From Babylonia areolata (lineage: Eukaryota; Mollusca; Gastropoda; Neogastropoda; Buccinidae), in the NCBI RefSeq assembly GCF_041734735.1, contig NC_134878.1, positions 37,396,883 through 37,460,882 of the forward strand: 64,000 nucleotides of DNA, given 5' to 3'. The position numbers and the translations under genes were made by a program. The notes beneath the pieces were generated by a model that was not told where the DNA came from, searched no databases, and saw nothing but the letters and a program-made list of their open reading frames with translations. The number at the start of each line of letters is the position of its first letter. Within the stretch, counting starts at the first letter, position 1. Of this stretch, positions 29,001 through 39,529 are shown piece by piece.

Positions 29001-30500
29001 TGTGTGACATTCTACACTGACACAGTTGTTGGCTCTGGTAAATTTTGTCGCAGTGTGTGTGACATTCTACACTGACACAGTTGTTGGCTCTAATCAGTTT
29101 TGTCGCAGTGTGTGTGACATTCTAAACTGAAACAGTTGTTGGCTCTGGTCTGTTTTGTCGCAGTGTGTGTGACATTCTACACTGACAGAGTTGTTGGCTC
29201 TGGTCAGTTTTCTCGCAGTTTATGTGACATTCTACACTGACACAGTTGTTGGCTCTGGTCTGTTTTATCGCAGTGTGTGTGACATTCTACACGGACACAG
29301 TTGTTGGCTCTGGTCTGTTTTGTCGCAGTGTGTGTGACATTCTACACTGACACAGTTGTTGGCTCTGGTCAGTTTTGTCGCAGTGTGTGTGACATTCTAC
29401 ACTGACACAGTTGTTAGCTGTGGTCTGTTTTGTCGCAGTGTGTGTGACATTCTACACTGACACAGTTGTTGGCTCTGGTCTGTTTTTTTGCAGTGTGTGT
29501 GACTTTCTACACTGACACAGTTGTTGGCTCTGCTCTGTTTTGTCGCAGTGTGTGTGACGTTCTACACTGACACAGTTGTTGGCTCTGGTCTGTTTTGTTG
29601 CAGTGTGTGTAACGTTCTACACTGACACAGTTGTTGGCTCTGGTCTGTTTTGTCGCAATGTGTGTGACCTTCTACACTGACACAGTTGTTGGCTCTGGTC
29701 TGTTTTGTCGCAGTGTGTGTGACATTCTACACTGACACAGTTGTTTGCTCTGGTCTGTTTTGTCGCAGTGTGTGTGACCTTCTACACTGACACATTTGTT
29801 GGCTCTGGTCAGTTTTGTCGCAGTGTGTGTGACATTCTACACTGACACAGTTGTTCGCTCTGGTCAGTTTTGTCGCAGTGTGTGTGACATTCTACACTGA
29901 CACAGTTGATGGCTCTGGTCAGTTTTGTCACAGTGTGTGTGACATTCTACACTGACAGTTCTTGGCTCTGGTTAGTTTTGTCGCAGTGTGTCTGACATTC
30001 TACACTGACACAGCTGTTGGCTCTGGTAAGTTTTCTCGCAGTGTGTGTGACATTCTACACTGACACAGTTGTTGGCTCTGGTAAATTTTCTCGCAGTGTG
30101 TGTGACATTCTACACTGACACAGTTGTTGGCTCTAATCAGTTTTGTCGCAGTGTGTGTGACATTCTACACTGAAACAGTTGTTGGCTCTGGTCTGTTTTG
30201 TCGCAGTGTGTGTGACATTCTACACTGACAGAGTTGTTGGCTCTGGTCAGTTTTGTCGCAGTTTGTGTGACATTCTACACTGACACAGTTGTTGGCTCTG
30301 GTCTGTTTTATCGCAGTGTGTGTGACATTCTACACGGACACAGTTGTTGGCTCTGGTCTGTTTTGTCGCAGTGTGTGTGACATTCTACACTGACACAGTT
30401 GTTGGCTCTGGTCAGTTTTGTCGCAGTGTGTGTGACATTCTACACTGACACAGTTGTTAGCTCTGGTCTGTTTTGTCGCAGTGTGTGTGACATTCTACAC

Positions 30501-30668
30501 TGCGATAAAACAGACCTGAGCCAACAACTGTGTCAGTGTAGAATGTCACACACACTGCGACAAAACAGACCAGAGCCAACAACTGTGTCAGTGTAGAATG
30601 TCACACACACTGCGACAAAACAGACCAGAGCCAACAACTGTGTCAGTGTAGAATGTCACACACACTGT
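30501..30668 (-). repeat. Inverted block of about three satellite units
   Basis: Within the otherwise one-way array, the sequence switches to the reverse complement of the unit (GCGATAAAACAGACC, then GAATGTCACACACACTG) for about three units and then returns to forward orientation. The left switch lies at the shared string CACTG (forward ACACTG meeting the reverse complement of GCAGTG). The right switch also lies at CACTG. These are the arms of the short inverted repeat present in every unit, so intra-array recombination or template switching at those arms is a likely cause. Boundaries are accurate to a few bases. Confidence 0.9.
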
Positions 30669-33600
30669 GCAGTATGTGTGACATTCTACACTGACACAGT
30701 TGTTGGCTGTGGTAAGTTTTGTCGCAGTGTGTGTGACATTCTACACTGACACAGTTGTTGGCTCTGGTCAGTTTTGTCGCAGAGTGTGTGACATTCTACA
30801 CTGACACAGTTTTTGGCTCTGGTCAGTTTTGTCACAGTGTGTGTGACGTTCTACACTGACACAGATGTTGGCTCTGGTCTGTTTTGTCCCAGTGTGTGAC
30901 GTTCTACACTGACACAGTTCTTGGCTTTGGTAAATTTTGTCGCAGTGTGTATGACATTCTCCACTGACACATTTGTTGGCTCTGGTCAGTTTTGTCGCAG
31001 TGTGTGTGACATTCTACACTGACACAGTTGTTGGCTGTGGTAAGTTTTGTCGCAGTGTGTATGACATTCTCCACTGACACATTTGTTGGCTCTCGTCAGT
31101 TTTGTCGCAGTGTGTGTGACGTTCTACACTGACACAGTTGTTGGCTCTCGTCTGTTTTGTCACAGTGTGTGTGACGTTCTACACTGACACAGTTGTTGGC
31201 TCTGGTCTGTTTTGTCGCAGTGTGTGTGACGTTCTACACTGACACAGTTGTTGGCTGTGGTCTGTTTTGTCGCAGTGTGTGTGACGTTCTACACTGACAC
31301 AGTTGTTGGCTCTGGTCTGTTTTGTCGTAGTGTGTGTGACATTCTATACTGACACAGTTGTTGGCTCTGGTCACTTTTGTCGCAGTGTGTGTGACATTCT
31401 ACACTGACACAGTTGATGGCTCTGGTCAGTTTTGTCGCAGTGTGTGTGACATTCTACACTGACACAGTTGTTGGCTCAGGTCTGTTTTATCGCAGTGTGT
31501 GTGACATTCTACACTGACACATTTGTTGGCTCTGGTCTGTTTTGTCGCAGTGTGTGTGACATTCTACACTGACACAGTTGTTGGCTCTCATATGTTTTGT
31601 TGCAGTGTGTGTCACATTCTAAACTGACACAGTTGTTGGCTCTGGTCAATTTTGTCGCAGTGTGTGTGACATTCTACACTGACACAGTTGATGGCTCTGG
31701 TCAGTTTTGTCGCAGTGTGTGTGACATTCTACACTGACAGTCCTTGGCTGTGGACACAGTTGATGGCTCTGGTCAGTGTTGTCGCACTGTGTGTGACATT
31801 CTACACTGACACATTTGTTGGCTCTGGTCAGTTTTGTCGCAGTGTGTGTGACATTCTACACTGACACAGTTGTTGGCTCTGGTCTGTTTTGTCGCAGTGT
31901 GTGTGACATTCTACACTGACACAGTTGTTGGCTCTGGTCTGTTTTGTCGCAGTGTGTGTGACGTTCTACACTGACACAGATGTTGGCTCTGGTCTGTTTT
32001 GTCGCAGTGTGTGTGACGTTCAACACTGACACAGTTCTTGGCTTTGGTAAATTTTGTCGGAGTGTGTATGACATTCTCCACTGACACATTTGTTGGCTCT
32101 GGTCAGTTTTGTCGCAGTGTGTGTGACATTGTACACTGACACAGTTGTTGGCTGTGGTAAGTTTTGTCGCAGTGTGTGTGACATTCTACACTGACACAGT
32201 TGTTGGCTCTGGTCAGTTTTGTCTCAGAGTGTGTGACATTCTACATTGACACAGTTGTTGGCTGTGGTAAGTTTTGTCGCAGTGTGTGTGACATTCTACA
32301 CTGACACAGTTGTTGGCTCTGGTCTGTTTTGTCGCTGTGTGTGTGACATTCTACACTGACACAGTTGTTGGCTCTGGTCTTTTTGTCGCAGTGTGTGTGA
32401 CATTCTACACTGACACAGTTGTTGGCTCAGGTCTGTTTTATCGCAGTGTGTGTGACATTCTACACTGACACATTTGTTGGCTCTGGTCTGTTTTGTCGCA
32501 GTGTGTGTGACATTCTACACTGACACAGTTGTTGGCTCTCGTATGTTTTGTCGCAGTGTGTGTCACATTCTACACTGACACAGTTGTTGGCTCTGGTCAA
32601 TTTTGTCGCAGTGTGTTTGACATTCTACACTGACACAGTTGATGGCTCTGGTCAGTTTTGTCGCAGTGTGTGTGACATTCTACACTGACAGTTCTTGGCT
32701 CTGGTAAGTTTTGTCGCAGTGTGTGTGACATTCTACACTGACACAGTTGTTGGCTCTGGTAAATTTTGTCGCAGTGTGTGTGACATTCTACACTGACACA
32801 GTTGTTAGCTCTGGTCTGTTTTGTCGCAGTGTGTGTGACATTCTACACTGACACAGTTGTTGACTCAGGTCTGTTTTGTCGCAGTGTGTGTGACATTCTA
32901 CACTGACACAGTTGTTTGCTCTGGTCTGTTTTGTCGCAGTGTGTGTGACCTTCTACACTGACACATTTGTTGGCTCTGGTCAGTTTTGTCGCAGTGTGTG
33001 TGACATTCTACACTGACACAGTTGTTCGCTCTGGTCAGTTTTGTCGCAGTGTGTGTGACATTTTACACTGACACATTTGTTGGCTCTGGTCAGTTTTGTC
33101 GCAGTGTGTGTGACATTCTACACTGACATCGTTGTTGGCTCTGGTCAGTTTTGTCGCAGTGTGTGTGACATTCTACACTGACACATTTGTTGGCTCTGGT
33201 CAGTTTTCCCGCAGTGTGTGTGACATTTTACACTGTCACAGTTGTTGGCTCTGGTCTGTTTTGTCGCAGTGTGTGTGACATTCTACACTGACGCAGTTGT
33301 TGGCTCTGGTCAGTTTTGTTGCAATGTGTGTTACATTCTACACTGAAACAGTTGTTGGCTCTGATCTGTTTTGTCGCAGTGTGTGTGACATTCTACACTG
33401 ACACAGTTGTTGGCTCTGGTCAGTTTTGTCGCAGTGTGTGTGACATTCTACACTGACACAGCTGTTGGCTCTGGTCAGTTTTATCGCAGTGTGTGTGACA
33501 TTCTACACTGACACAGTTGTTGGCTCTGGTCTGTTTTGTCGCAGTGTGTGTGACATTCTACACTGACACAGTTGTTGGATCTGGTCAGTTTTGTCACAGT

Positions 33601-33699
33601 GTGTGTGACATTCTACACTGACACAGTTGTTGGCTCTGGTCTGTTTTGTCGCAGTGTGTGTGACATTCTACACTGACACAGTTGTTGGCTCTGGTCAGT

Positions 33700-35700
33700 T
33701 TTGTCGCAGTGTGTGTGACATTCTACACTGACACAGTTGTTTGCTCTGGTCTGTTTTGTCGCAGTGTGTGTGACCTTCTCCACTGACACATTTGTTGGCT
33801 CTGGTCAGTTTTGTCGCAGTGTGTGTGACATTCTACACTGACACAGTTGTTGGCTCTGGTCAGTTTTGTCGCAGTGTGTGTGACATTCTACACTGACACA
33901 GTTGCTGGCTCTGGTCTATTTTGTCGCAGTGTGTGTGACATTCTACACTGACACAGTTGTTGGCTCTGGTCCGTTTTGTCGCAGTGTGTGTAACATTCTA
34001 CACTGACACAGTTGTTGGCTCTGGTCTATTTTGTCGCAGTGTGTGTGACATTCTACACTGACACAGTTGTTGGCTCTGGTCCGTTTTCTCGCAGTGTGTG
34101 TAACATTCTACACTGACACAGTTGTTGGCTCTGGTCTATTTTGTCGCAGTGTGTGTGACGTTCTACACTGACACAGTTGTTGGCTCTGCTCTGTTTTGTC
34201 GCAGTGTGTGACGTTCTACACTGACACAGTTGTTGGCTCTGCTCTGCTTTTTCGCAGTGTGTGTGACCTTCTACACGGACACAGTTGTTGGTTCTGGTCA
34301 GTTTTGTCGCAGTGTGTGTGACATTCTACACTGACACAGTTGATGGCTCTGGTCAGTTTTGTCGCAGTGTGTGTGACATTCTACACTGACACAGTTGTTG
34401 GCTCTGGTCAGTTTTGTCGCAGTGTGTGTGACATTCTACACTGACACAGTTGTTGACTCAGGTCTGTTTTGTCGCAGTGTGTGTGACATTCTACACTGAC
34501 ACAGTTGTTTGCTCTGGTCTGTTTTGTCGCAGTGTGTGTGACCTTCTCCACTGACACATTTGTTGGCTCTGGTCAGTTTTGTCGCAGTGTGTGTGACGTT
34601 CTACACTGACAGAGTTGTTGGCTCTGGTCAGTTTTGTCGCAGTGTGTGTGACATTCTACACTGACACATTTGTTGGCTCTGGTCAGTTTTCCCGCAGTGT
34701 GTGTGACATTTTACACTGTCACAGTTGTTGGCTCTTGTCTGTTTTGTAGCAGTGTGTGTGACATTCTACACTGACGCAGTTGTTGGCTCTGGTCTGTTTT
34801 GTTGCAGTGTGTGTGACGTTCTACACTGACACAGTTGTTGGCTCGGCTCTGTTTTGTCGCAGTGTGTGTGACGTTCTACACTGACACAGTTCTTGGCTCT
34901 GCTCTGTTTTTTCGCAGTGTGTGTGACATTCTACACTGACACAGTTGTTGGCTCTGGTCATTTTTGTCGCAGTGTGTGTGACATTCTACATTGACACATT
35001 TGTTGGCTCTGGTCAGTTTTCCCGCAGTGTGTGTGACATTTTACACTGTCACAGTTGTTGGCTCTTGTCTGTTTTGTCGCAGTGTGTGTGACATTCTACA
35101 CTGACACAGTTGATGGCTCTGGTCAGTTTTGTCGCAGTGTGTGTGACATTCTACACTGACACAGTTGTTGGCTCTGGTCAGTTTTGTCGCAGTGTGTGTG
35201 ACATTCTACACTGACACAGTTGTTGACTCAGGTCTGTTTTGTCGCAGTGTGTGTGACATTCTACACTGACACAGTTGTTTGCTCTGGTCTGTTTTGTCGC
35301 AGTGTGTGTGACCTTCTCCACTGACACATTTGTTGGCTCTGGTCAGTTTTGTCGCAGTGTGTGTGACATTCTACACTGACACAGTTGTTGGCTCTGGTCA
35401 GTTTTGTCGCAGTGTGTGTGACATTCTACACTGACACATTTGTTGGCTCTGGTCAGTTTTCCCGCAGTGTGTGTGTCATTTTACACTGTCACAGTTGTTG
35501 GCTCTTGTCTGTTTTGTCGCAGTGTGTGTGACATTCTACACTGACGCAGTTGTTGGCTCTGGTCTGTTTTGTTGCAGTGTGTGTGACGTTCTACACTGAC
35601 ACAGTTGTTGGCTCTGCTCTGTTTTGTCGCAGTGTGTGTGACGTTCTACACTGACACAGTTCTTGGCTCTGCTCTGTTTTTTCGCAGTGTGTGTGACATT
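33700..35700 (+). repeat. 14-unit (~770-bp) higher-order satellite repeat
   Basis: The marker combination TTGTTTGCTC followed by GACCTTCTCCACTG recurs with its second part near 33773, 34541 and 35311. The spacing is about 768-770 bp, which is 14 units of 55 bp. Neighbouring variants such as TTTTCCCGCAG and CTGACGCAG recur in the same order. The outer limits of this higher-order repeat are approximate. Confidence 0.75.
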
Positions 35701-37042
35701 CTACACTGACACAGTTGTTGGCTCTGGTCAGTTTTGTCGCAGTGTGTGTGACATTCTACACTGACACAGTTGTTGGCTCTGGTCAGTTTTGTCGCAGTGT
35801 GTGTGACATTCTACACTGACACAGTTGTTGGCTCTGGTCTGTTTTGTCGCAGTGTGTGTGACATTCTACACTGAAACAGTTGTTGGCTCTGGTCAGTTTT
35901 GTCGCAGTTTGTGTGACATTCTACGCTGACACAGTTGTTGGCTCTGGTCTGTTTAATCGCAGTGTGTGTGACATTCTACACTGACACAGTTGTTGGCTCT
36001 GGTAAGTTTTTTCGCAGTGTGTGTGACATTCTACACTGACACAATTGTTGGCTCTGGTCAGTTTTGTCGCAGTGTGTGTGACATTCTACACTGACACAGT
36101 TGTTAGCTCTGGTCAGTTTTGTCGCAGTGTGTGTGACATTCTACACTGACACAGTTGATGGCTCTGGTCAGTTTTGTCGCAGTGTGTGTGACATTCTACA
36201 CTGACACAATTGTTGGCTCTGGTCAGTTTTGTCGCAGTGTGTGTGACATTCTACACTGACACAGTTGTTAGCTCTGGTCAGTTTTGTCGCAGTGTGTGTG
36301 ACATTCTACACTGACACAGTTGATGGCTCTGGTCAGTTTTGTCGCAGTGTGTGTGACATTCTACACTGACACAGTTGTTGGCTCTGCTCTGTTTTGTCGC
36401 AGTGTGTGTGACGTTCTACACTGACACAGTTGTTGGCTCTGCTCTGTTTTTTCGCAGTGTGTGTGACATTCTACACTGACACAGTTGTTGGCTCTGGTTA
36501 GTTTTGTCGCAGTGTGTGTGACATTCTACACTGACACAGTTGATGGCTCTAGTCAGTTTTGTCGCAGTGTGTGTGACAATCTACACTGACACAGTTGTTG
36601 GCTCTGGTCTGTTTTGTTGCAGTGTGTGTAACGTTCTACACTGACACAGTTGTTGGCTCTGGTCTGTTTTGTCGCAATGTGTGTGACCTTCTACACTGAC
36701 ACAGTTGTTGGCTCTGCACTGTTTTGTCGCAGTGTGTGTGACATTCTACACTGACACAGTTGATGGCTCTGGTCAGTTTTGTCGCAGTGTGTGTGACATT
36801 CTACACTGACACAGTTGTTGGCTCTGGTCAGTTTTGTCGCAGTGTGTGTGACATTCTACACTGACACAGTTGATGGCTCTGGTCAGTTTTGTCGCAGTGT
36901 GTGTGACATTCTACACTGACACAGTTGTTGGCTCTGGTCTGTTTTGTTGCAGTGTGTGTAACGTTCTACACTGACACAGTTGTTGGCTCTGGTCTGTTTT
37001 GTCGCAATGTGTGTGACCTTCTACACTGACACAGTTGTTGGC

Positions 37043-37047
37043 TCTGG
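37043..37047 (+). repeat. Left target-site duplication TCTGG
   Basis: TCTGG directly precedes the left terminal repeat and recurs at 51725-51729 directly after the right one. Removing one copy plus the element restores a satellite unit in register (GGCTCTGG joined to TCTGTTTTGTCG). Polintons are known to make 5-6 bp duplications, usually 6; here five bases match. Confidence 0.85.
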
Positions 37048-37344
37048 AGTAGTATAAGAGATGGGGGTTCTATATACAACTTTTTTGGGCGTATTAGCTT
37101 GTGTTAAGGCCCTCAAGCATAAAAACAATTTAGTCAAAACCTGTGTATGTTGGAGTAATATGACCCTCAAGCATAAAAAAAAATATAGTTAAAACAAGTT
37201 ATATGTGTATGGAGAGCCAAATCACAAGATAAAAAAAAATATGATGGTTGGATATGTGTATGGGGGGAGCGAAACGGTCATGGGGGTTCTATATACAACC
37301 GACCCCAGCCCAAAACCGCGCAATACCGCCCTCAAGCATAAAAA
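37048..37344 (+). repeat. Left terminal inverted repeat of the Polinton
   Basis: The first ~297 bp are the reverse complement of the right end, identical by eye except for one extra base in an A run on the right copy. Internal motifs recur: GGGGGTTCTATATACAAC at 37063 and 37282, CCCTCAAGCATAAAAA-like strings near 37110, 37164 and 37329, and GTGTATGG-containing iterons. The repeat starts with AG, as is usual for Polintons. Confidence 0.95.
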
Positions 37345-37387
37345 CGAAAAACCGGCTTAAATATGTGTATGGAGAGCCAAATGGTCC
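37201..37387 (+). repeat. Iteron-like repeats in and beside the left terminal repeat
   Basis: Three copies of ATATGTGTATGG followed by G/A-rich sequence and (G)CGAAA or GCCAAAT lie at about 37201-37222, 37252-37280 and 37361-37387. The first two are inside the terminal repeat and so also occur in inverted form on the right. The third is just inside it on the left. A further relative, GTGTATGGGGAGCGAAACGG, lies inverted at about 51371-51391 on the right. Such arrays often bind element-encoded proteins, but that role is inferred. Confidence 0.7.
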
Positions 37388-37941
37388 TTAAAGAGAGGAG
37401 GTTGGATCAACCGTTCACATAGTTTGCTTTTTTTTGATGGTTTACCATCTTGAATATCAAATAGATTTTTCTTTAACAACTGAGTTTTGTGTTTCGATTT
37501 TATGTCTGTTTTCATTGCATTGAATTTTTCAACTTCAGCCAGAATGAGACTAAATTCTTCATCGCTTATTTTATCATCTTCTAATGCTTTTGAAATAAGA
37601 TCATTTATAGTGTTCAGTTTTGACTCGGCCAACACGCGAATCTCGTTGTGCTTCATAGCTTGTGACATTAATTTTTTATGAATAAATTTACAAGTTAAAC
37701 CAACCACACCAAGGAGACCAGCTCCCACTTCTATTCCAATAGCTACGGGAGCAGCGGCGACACTCAACAGTAATCCAACACCCGATGCTCCAAGGGCGAT
37801 ACTAAGAGTTGTCAGCGTTGTATCCGCGGCTGTAGCGATATTTACACCGCGTTTATATTTTTTATAAAATAAAGTTCTTTCATCACGGTCTTTTTCGAGG
37901 TTGTTTTTTATATTCGATATCTCTCGTAGGCGAAACTCCAT
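37357..37941 (-). CDS. Small Polinton membrane protein (194 aa), unknown function
   Basis: This is the leftmost gene, reading toward the left terminal repeat, with ATG at 37941. Residues 1-35 are charged and probably helical. Residues 36-86 are a long hydrophobic stretch rich in Gly and Ala (ASGVGLLLSV, GAGLLGVVG), enough for two membrane helices. The rest is charged with likely coiled-coil segments and a basic tail. I recall similar proteins in invertebrate Polintons, but no function is known to me; a virion-membrane role is only a guess. Its last codons (LALHTHI) are encoded by an iteron-like repeat beside the terminal repeat, so the gene end and the element end have merged. It starts 21 bp after the stop of the gene upstream. 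Confidence 0.85.
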   Translation of the reverse strand: MEFRLREISNIKNNLEKDRDERTLFYKKYKRGVNIATAADTTLTTLSIALGASGVGLLLSVAAAPVAIGIEVGAGLLGVVGLTCKFIHKKLMSQAMKHNEIRVLAESKLNTINDLISKALEDDKISDEEFSLILAEVEKFNAMKTDIKSKHKTQLLKKNLFDIQDGKPSKKSKLCERLIQPPLFKDHLALHTHI

Positions 37942-37962
37942 TATTCTATAGTAATCATTTTT

Positions 37963-38769
37963 TTAAATGATGGTAACAGGATGAGGAGAGTAGCGCAGTC
38001 TTTTAAGCTGAAGAGGTCCGATGTGAATAAAGTCGAGAGATATTTTATCTAATGATGGACGTTTGATGACACCTTCGAGCGAGAATTCTATAGAGGGATC
38101 GGGTTGATCAGATGGGTCAACCACTGGAATTTTGATGGTAATTCTCAAGAGTTTATTTTTAAGATTTCCAGGCCATTTTATCTGCAACCCTTTTAAAACT
38201 TCTACAAAATCATCTGGCACCCCACTAAGGAGTATATCTAAAACGACAGTTGACCCCTGAATAGGCGGCTCAAAATCAAACTCTTTAATTAACCGCAGTG
38301 TGCCAGTCTTTTTACCTCTCATACCAATAACATATCCAAAGTCGTCGCTGTTAACGACGATTAGATCTTTACGCGTATGATAGGAAGCCAACAGTTTACC
38401 ACTATTTTGTATTTTTTGTAGAGCGTGATTTCTTCCAATACTAACATAGGGTTGTTTTATTTCAAAATCTAAATCCCAGTTATCCACCGGATAAGGTACC
38501 CATGTATCATCGTCGGAAAGAACAAGATGATGTGGTTTGTTCACAACAACACCGTCAACGTTCACGTCTGCAAGTTCGCTGAATTTGTTGATACCACCAC
38601 CATTACTCGTTATTTCTTTTCTTTTGTACGTTCCTTCAGAAAGTTGGAAGGCGTACAACTGATTTTCTTTTCCCGACACATCAAATCCGTCTGTATCTCC
38701 GAGATCAACCAAACCGAGCGTAGTGCAGGGTTTGATATTATGTGTTCCTGGCCCTCCGGGATCAACCAT
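37963..38769 (-). CDS. Putative Polinton virion-surface protein A (268 aa)
   Basis: ATG at 38769, second paralog in a leftward block behind the penton-like gene. The N-terminal ~50 residues (CTTLGLVDLGDT, GFDV, GKEN, LYAFQLSEGTYKRKE) nearly match those of the next gene upstream, with about 95% DNA identity over ~120 bp. The remainder is clearly related but much more diverged, sharing PDDF, IKWP.NL, LRITI and IEFSLEG motifs. The composition looks beta-rich, with no membrane segment or signal peptide. A conserved anchor plus a variable domain, encoded next to a penton-like protein, suggests a spike or fibre attached to the capsid vertex. That is inference from layout; I do not recognise the family. 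Confidence 0.8.
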   Translation of the reverse strand: MVDPGGPGTHNIKPCTTLGLVDLGDTDGFDVSGKENQLYAFQLSEGTYKRKEITSNGGGINKFSELADVNVDGVVVNKPHHLVLSDDDTWVPYPVDNWDLDFEIKQPYVSIGRNHALQKIQNSGKLLASYHTRKDLIVVNSDDFGYVIGMRGKKTGTLRLIKEFDFEPPIQGSTVVLDILLSGVPDDFVEVLKGLQIKWPGNLKNKLLRITIKIPVVDPSDQPDPSIEFSLEGVIKRPSLDKISLDFIHIGPLQLKRLRYSPHPVTII

Positions 38770-38791
38770 TTTCTAATATTTATAGTATATT

Positions 38792-39529
38792 CTAAATATT
38801 CAAATTGGCGCAACGTAGTCTTCTTAAGGAAATATTTTGAGGAAGACGCAGCTGCATCCACAAACTCATTGTTTCCTGTTTTGTGGTAATACCTTCAAGC
38901 GAGAATTCTATATGACTACCCTGCGGTATAACATCATAGGGCATAGCATCATCTTGTTTTTCAATGGTGATTCTCAGGGGTTGATTTGCAAGATTTTTGG
39001 GCCATTTAATGTAAAACCCTTGAAAAACTTTTACAAAATCATCAGGCTCTTCACCGAGAATTACATCAAAAATAATACGGAAACGGAAGCCCCACAAACT
39101 AGTTAGATCATGAAAATCTATTCCTAATTCAGATTTATCCTTCGAGCGTTTCTTAAGCACATAACACCTCCCCTGGTAGTTTAGTAAATGTACATCCAAC
39201 GCTCTTAAATCAGCGAACATCCAACCACTGTTTTTTATTCTATAATTATTTTCTTCTTCTTTGGTAATGTAAGGTGATTCAATTTTAAAATCTACCATCC
39301 CCTTGTCGAGGGGTTTTAGCTGCCATGTACCGTTTAAACGAACAAGTTGATAGGGCTCATCATTGACAACATCATCCTCACTCACGATATCACCAATTTT
39401 TACTTCTTTTCTTTTGTACGTTCCTTCAGAAAGCTGGAATGCGTACAACTTATTTTCTTTTCCCGGCACATCAAATCCCTCTGTATCTCCGAGATCAACC
39501 AAACCGAGCGTAGTGCAGGGTTCAACCAT
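38792..39529 (-). CDS. Putative Polinton virion-surface protein B (245 aa)
   Basis: ATG at 39529, overlapping the end of the penton-like gene by 8 bp (the ATG lies just before that gene's TGA). This tight coupling suggests shared transcription. It is the paralog of the gene at 37963-38769: nearly the same N-terminal cassette (CTTLGLVDLGDTEGFDV and LYAFQLSEGTYKRKE) and recognisable but diverged later motifs (PDDFVKVFQGFYIKWPKNL, LRITI, IEFSLEGI). No membrane segments or catalytic motifs are visible. It is probably a virion-surface or vertex-associated protein, by position and domain pattern only. Confidence 0.8.
   Translation of the reverse strand: MVEPCTTLGLVDLGDTEGFDVPGKENKLYAFQLSEGTYKRKEVKIGDIVSEDDVVNDEPYQLVRLNGTWQLKPLDKGMVDFKIESPYITKEEENNYRIKNSGWMFADLRALDVHLLNYQGRCYVLKKRSKDKSELGIDFHDLTSLWGFRFRIIFDVILGEEPDDFVKVFQGFYIKWPKNLANQPLRITIEKQDDAMPYDVIPQGSHIEFSLEGITTKQETMSLWMQLRLPQNISLRRLRCANLNI

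Larger units (their letters stand above)
26022..37047 (+). repeat. Diverged 55-bp satellite array, left of the Polinton
   Basis: The same 55-bp satellite continues, but units now differ by substitutions and small indels, such as GTAAATTTT, TTGTTCGCTC, GACAGTTCTTGG, CTCTAATCAG and TTTTTTCGCAG. Combinations of these variants recur in the same order, which shows higher-order repeats. One set (TTCGCTC, GATGGCTC, GACAGTTCTT, CTGTTGGC with TTTTCTCG, GTAAATTTT, CTAATCAG) recurs with its last marker near 26509, 26891, 27494, 29089 and 30131. All units point the same way except for a short inverted block at 30501-30668. Short open frames in this stretch are frame-rotation artefacts of the repeat. No gene is supported. 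Confidence 0.96.

Noticed and set aside
30399-32089. Open frames of 65 and 77 codons in the satellite
   Set aside because: Same repeat-derived translation; one merely crosses the inverted block.
38527-39106. Rightward open frames opposite the two surface-protein genes
   Set aside because: They are antisense to longer, paralogous genes whose protein similarity supports the leftward reading.
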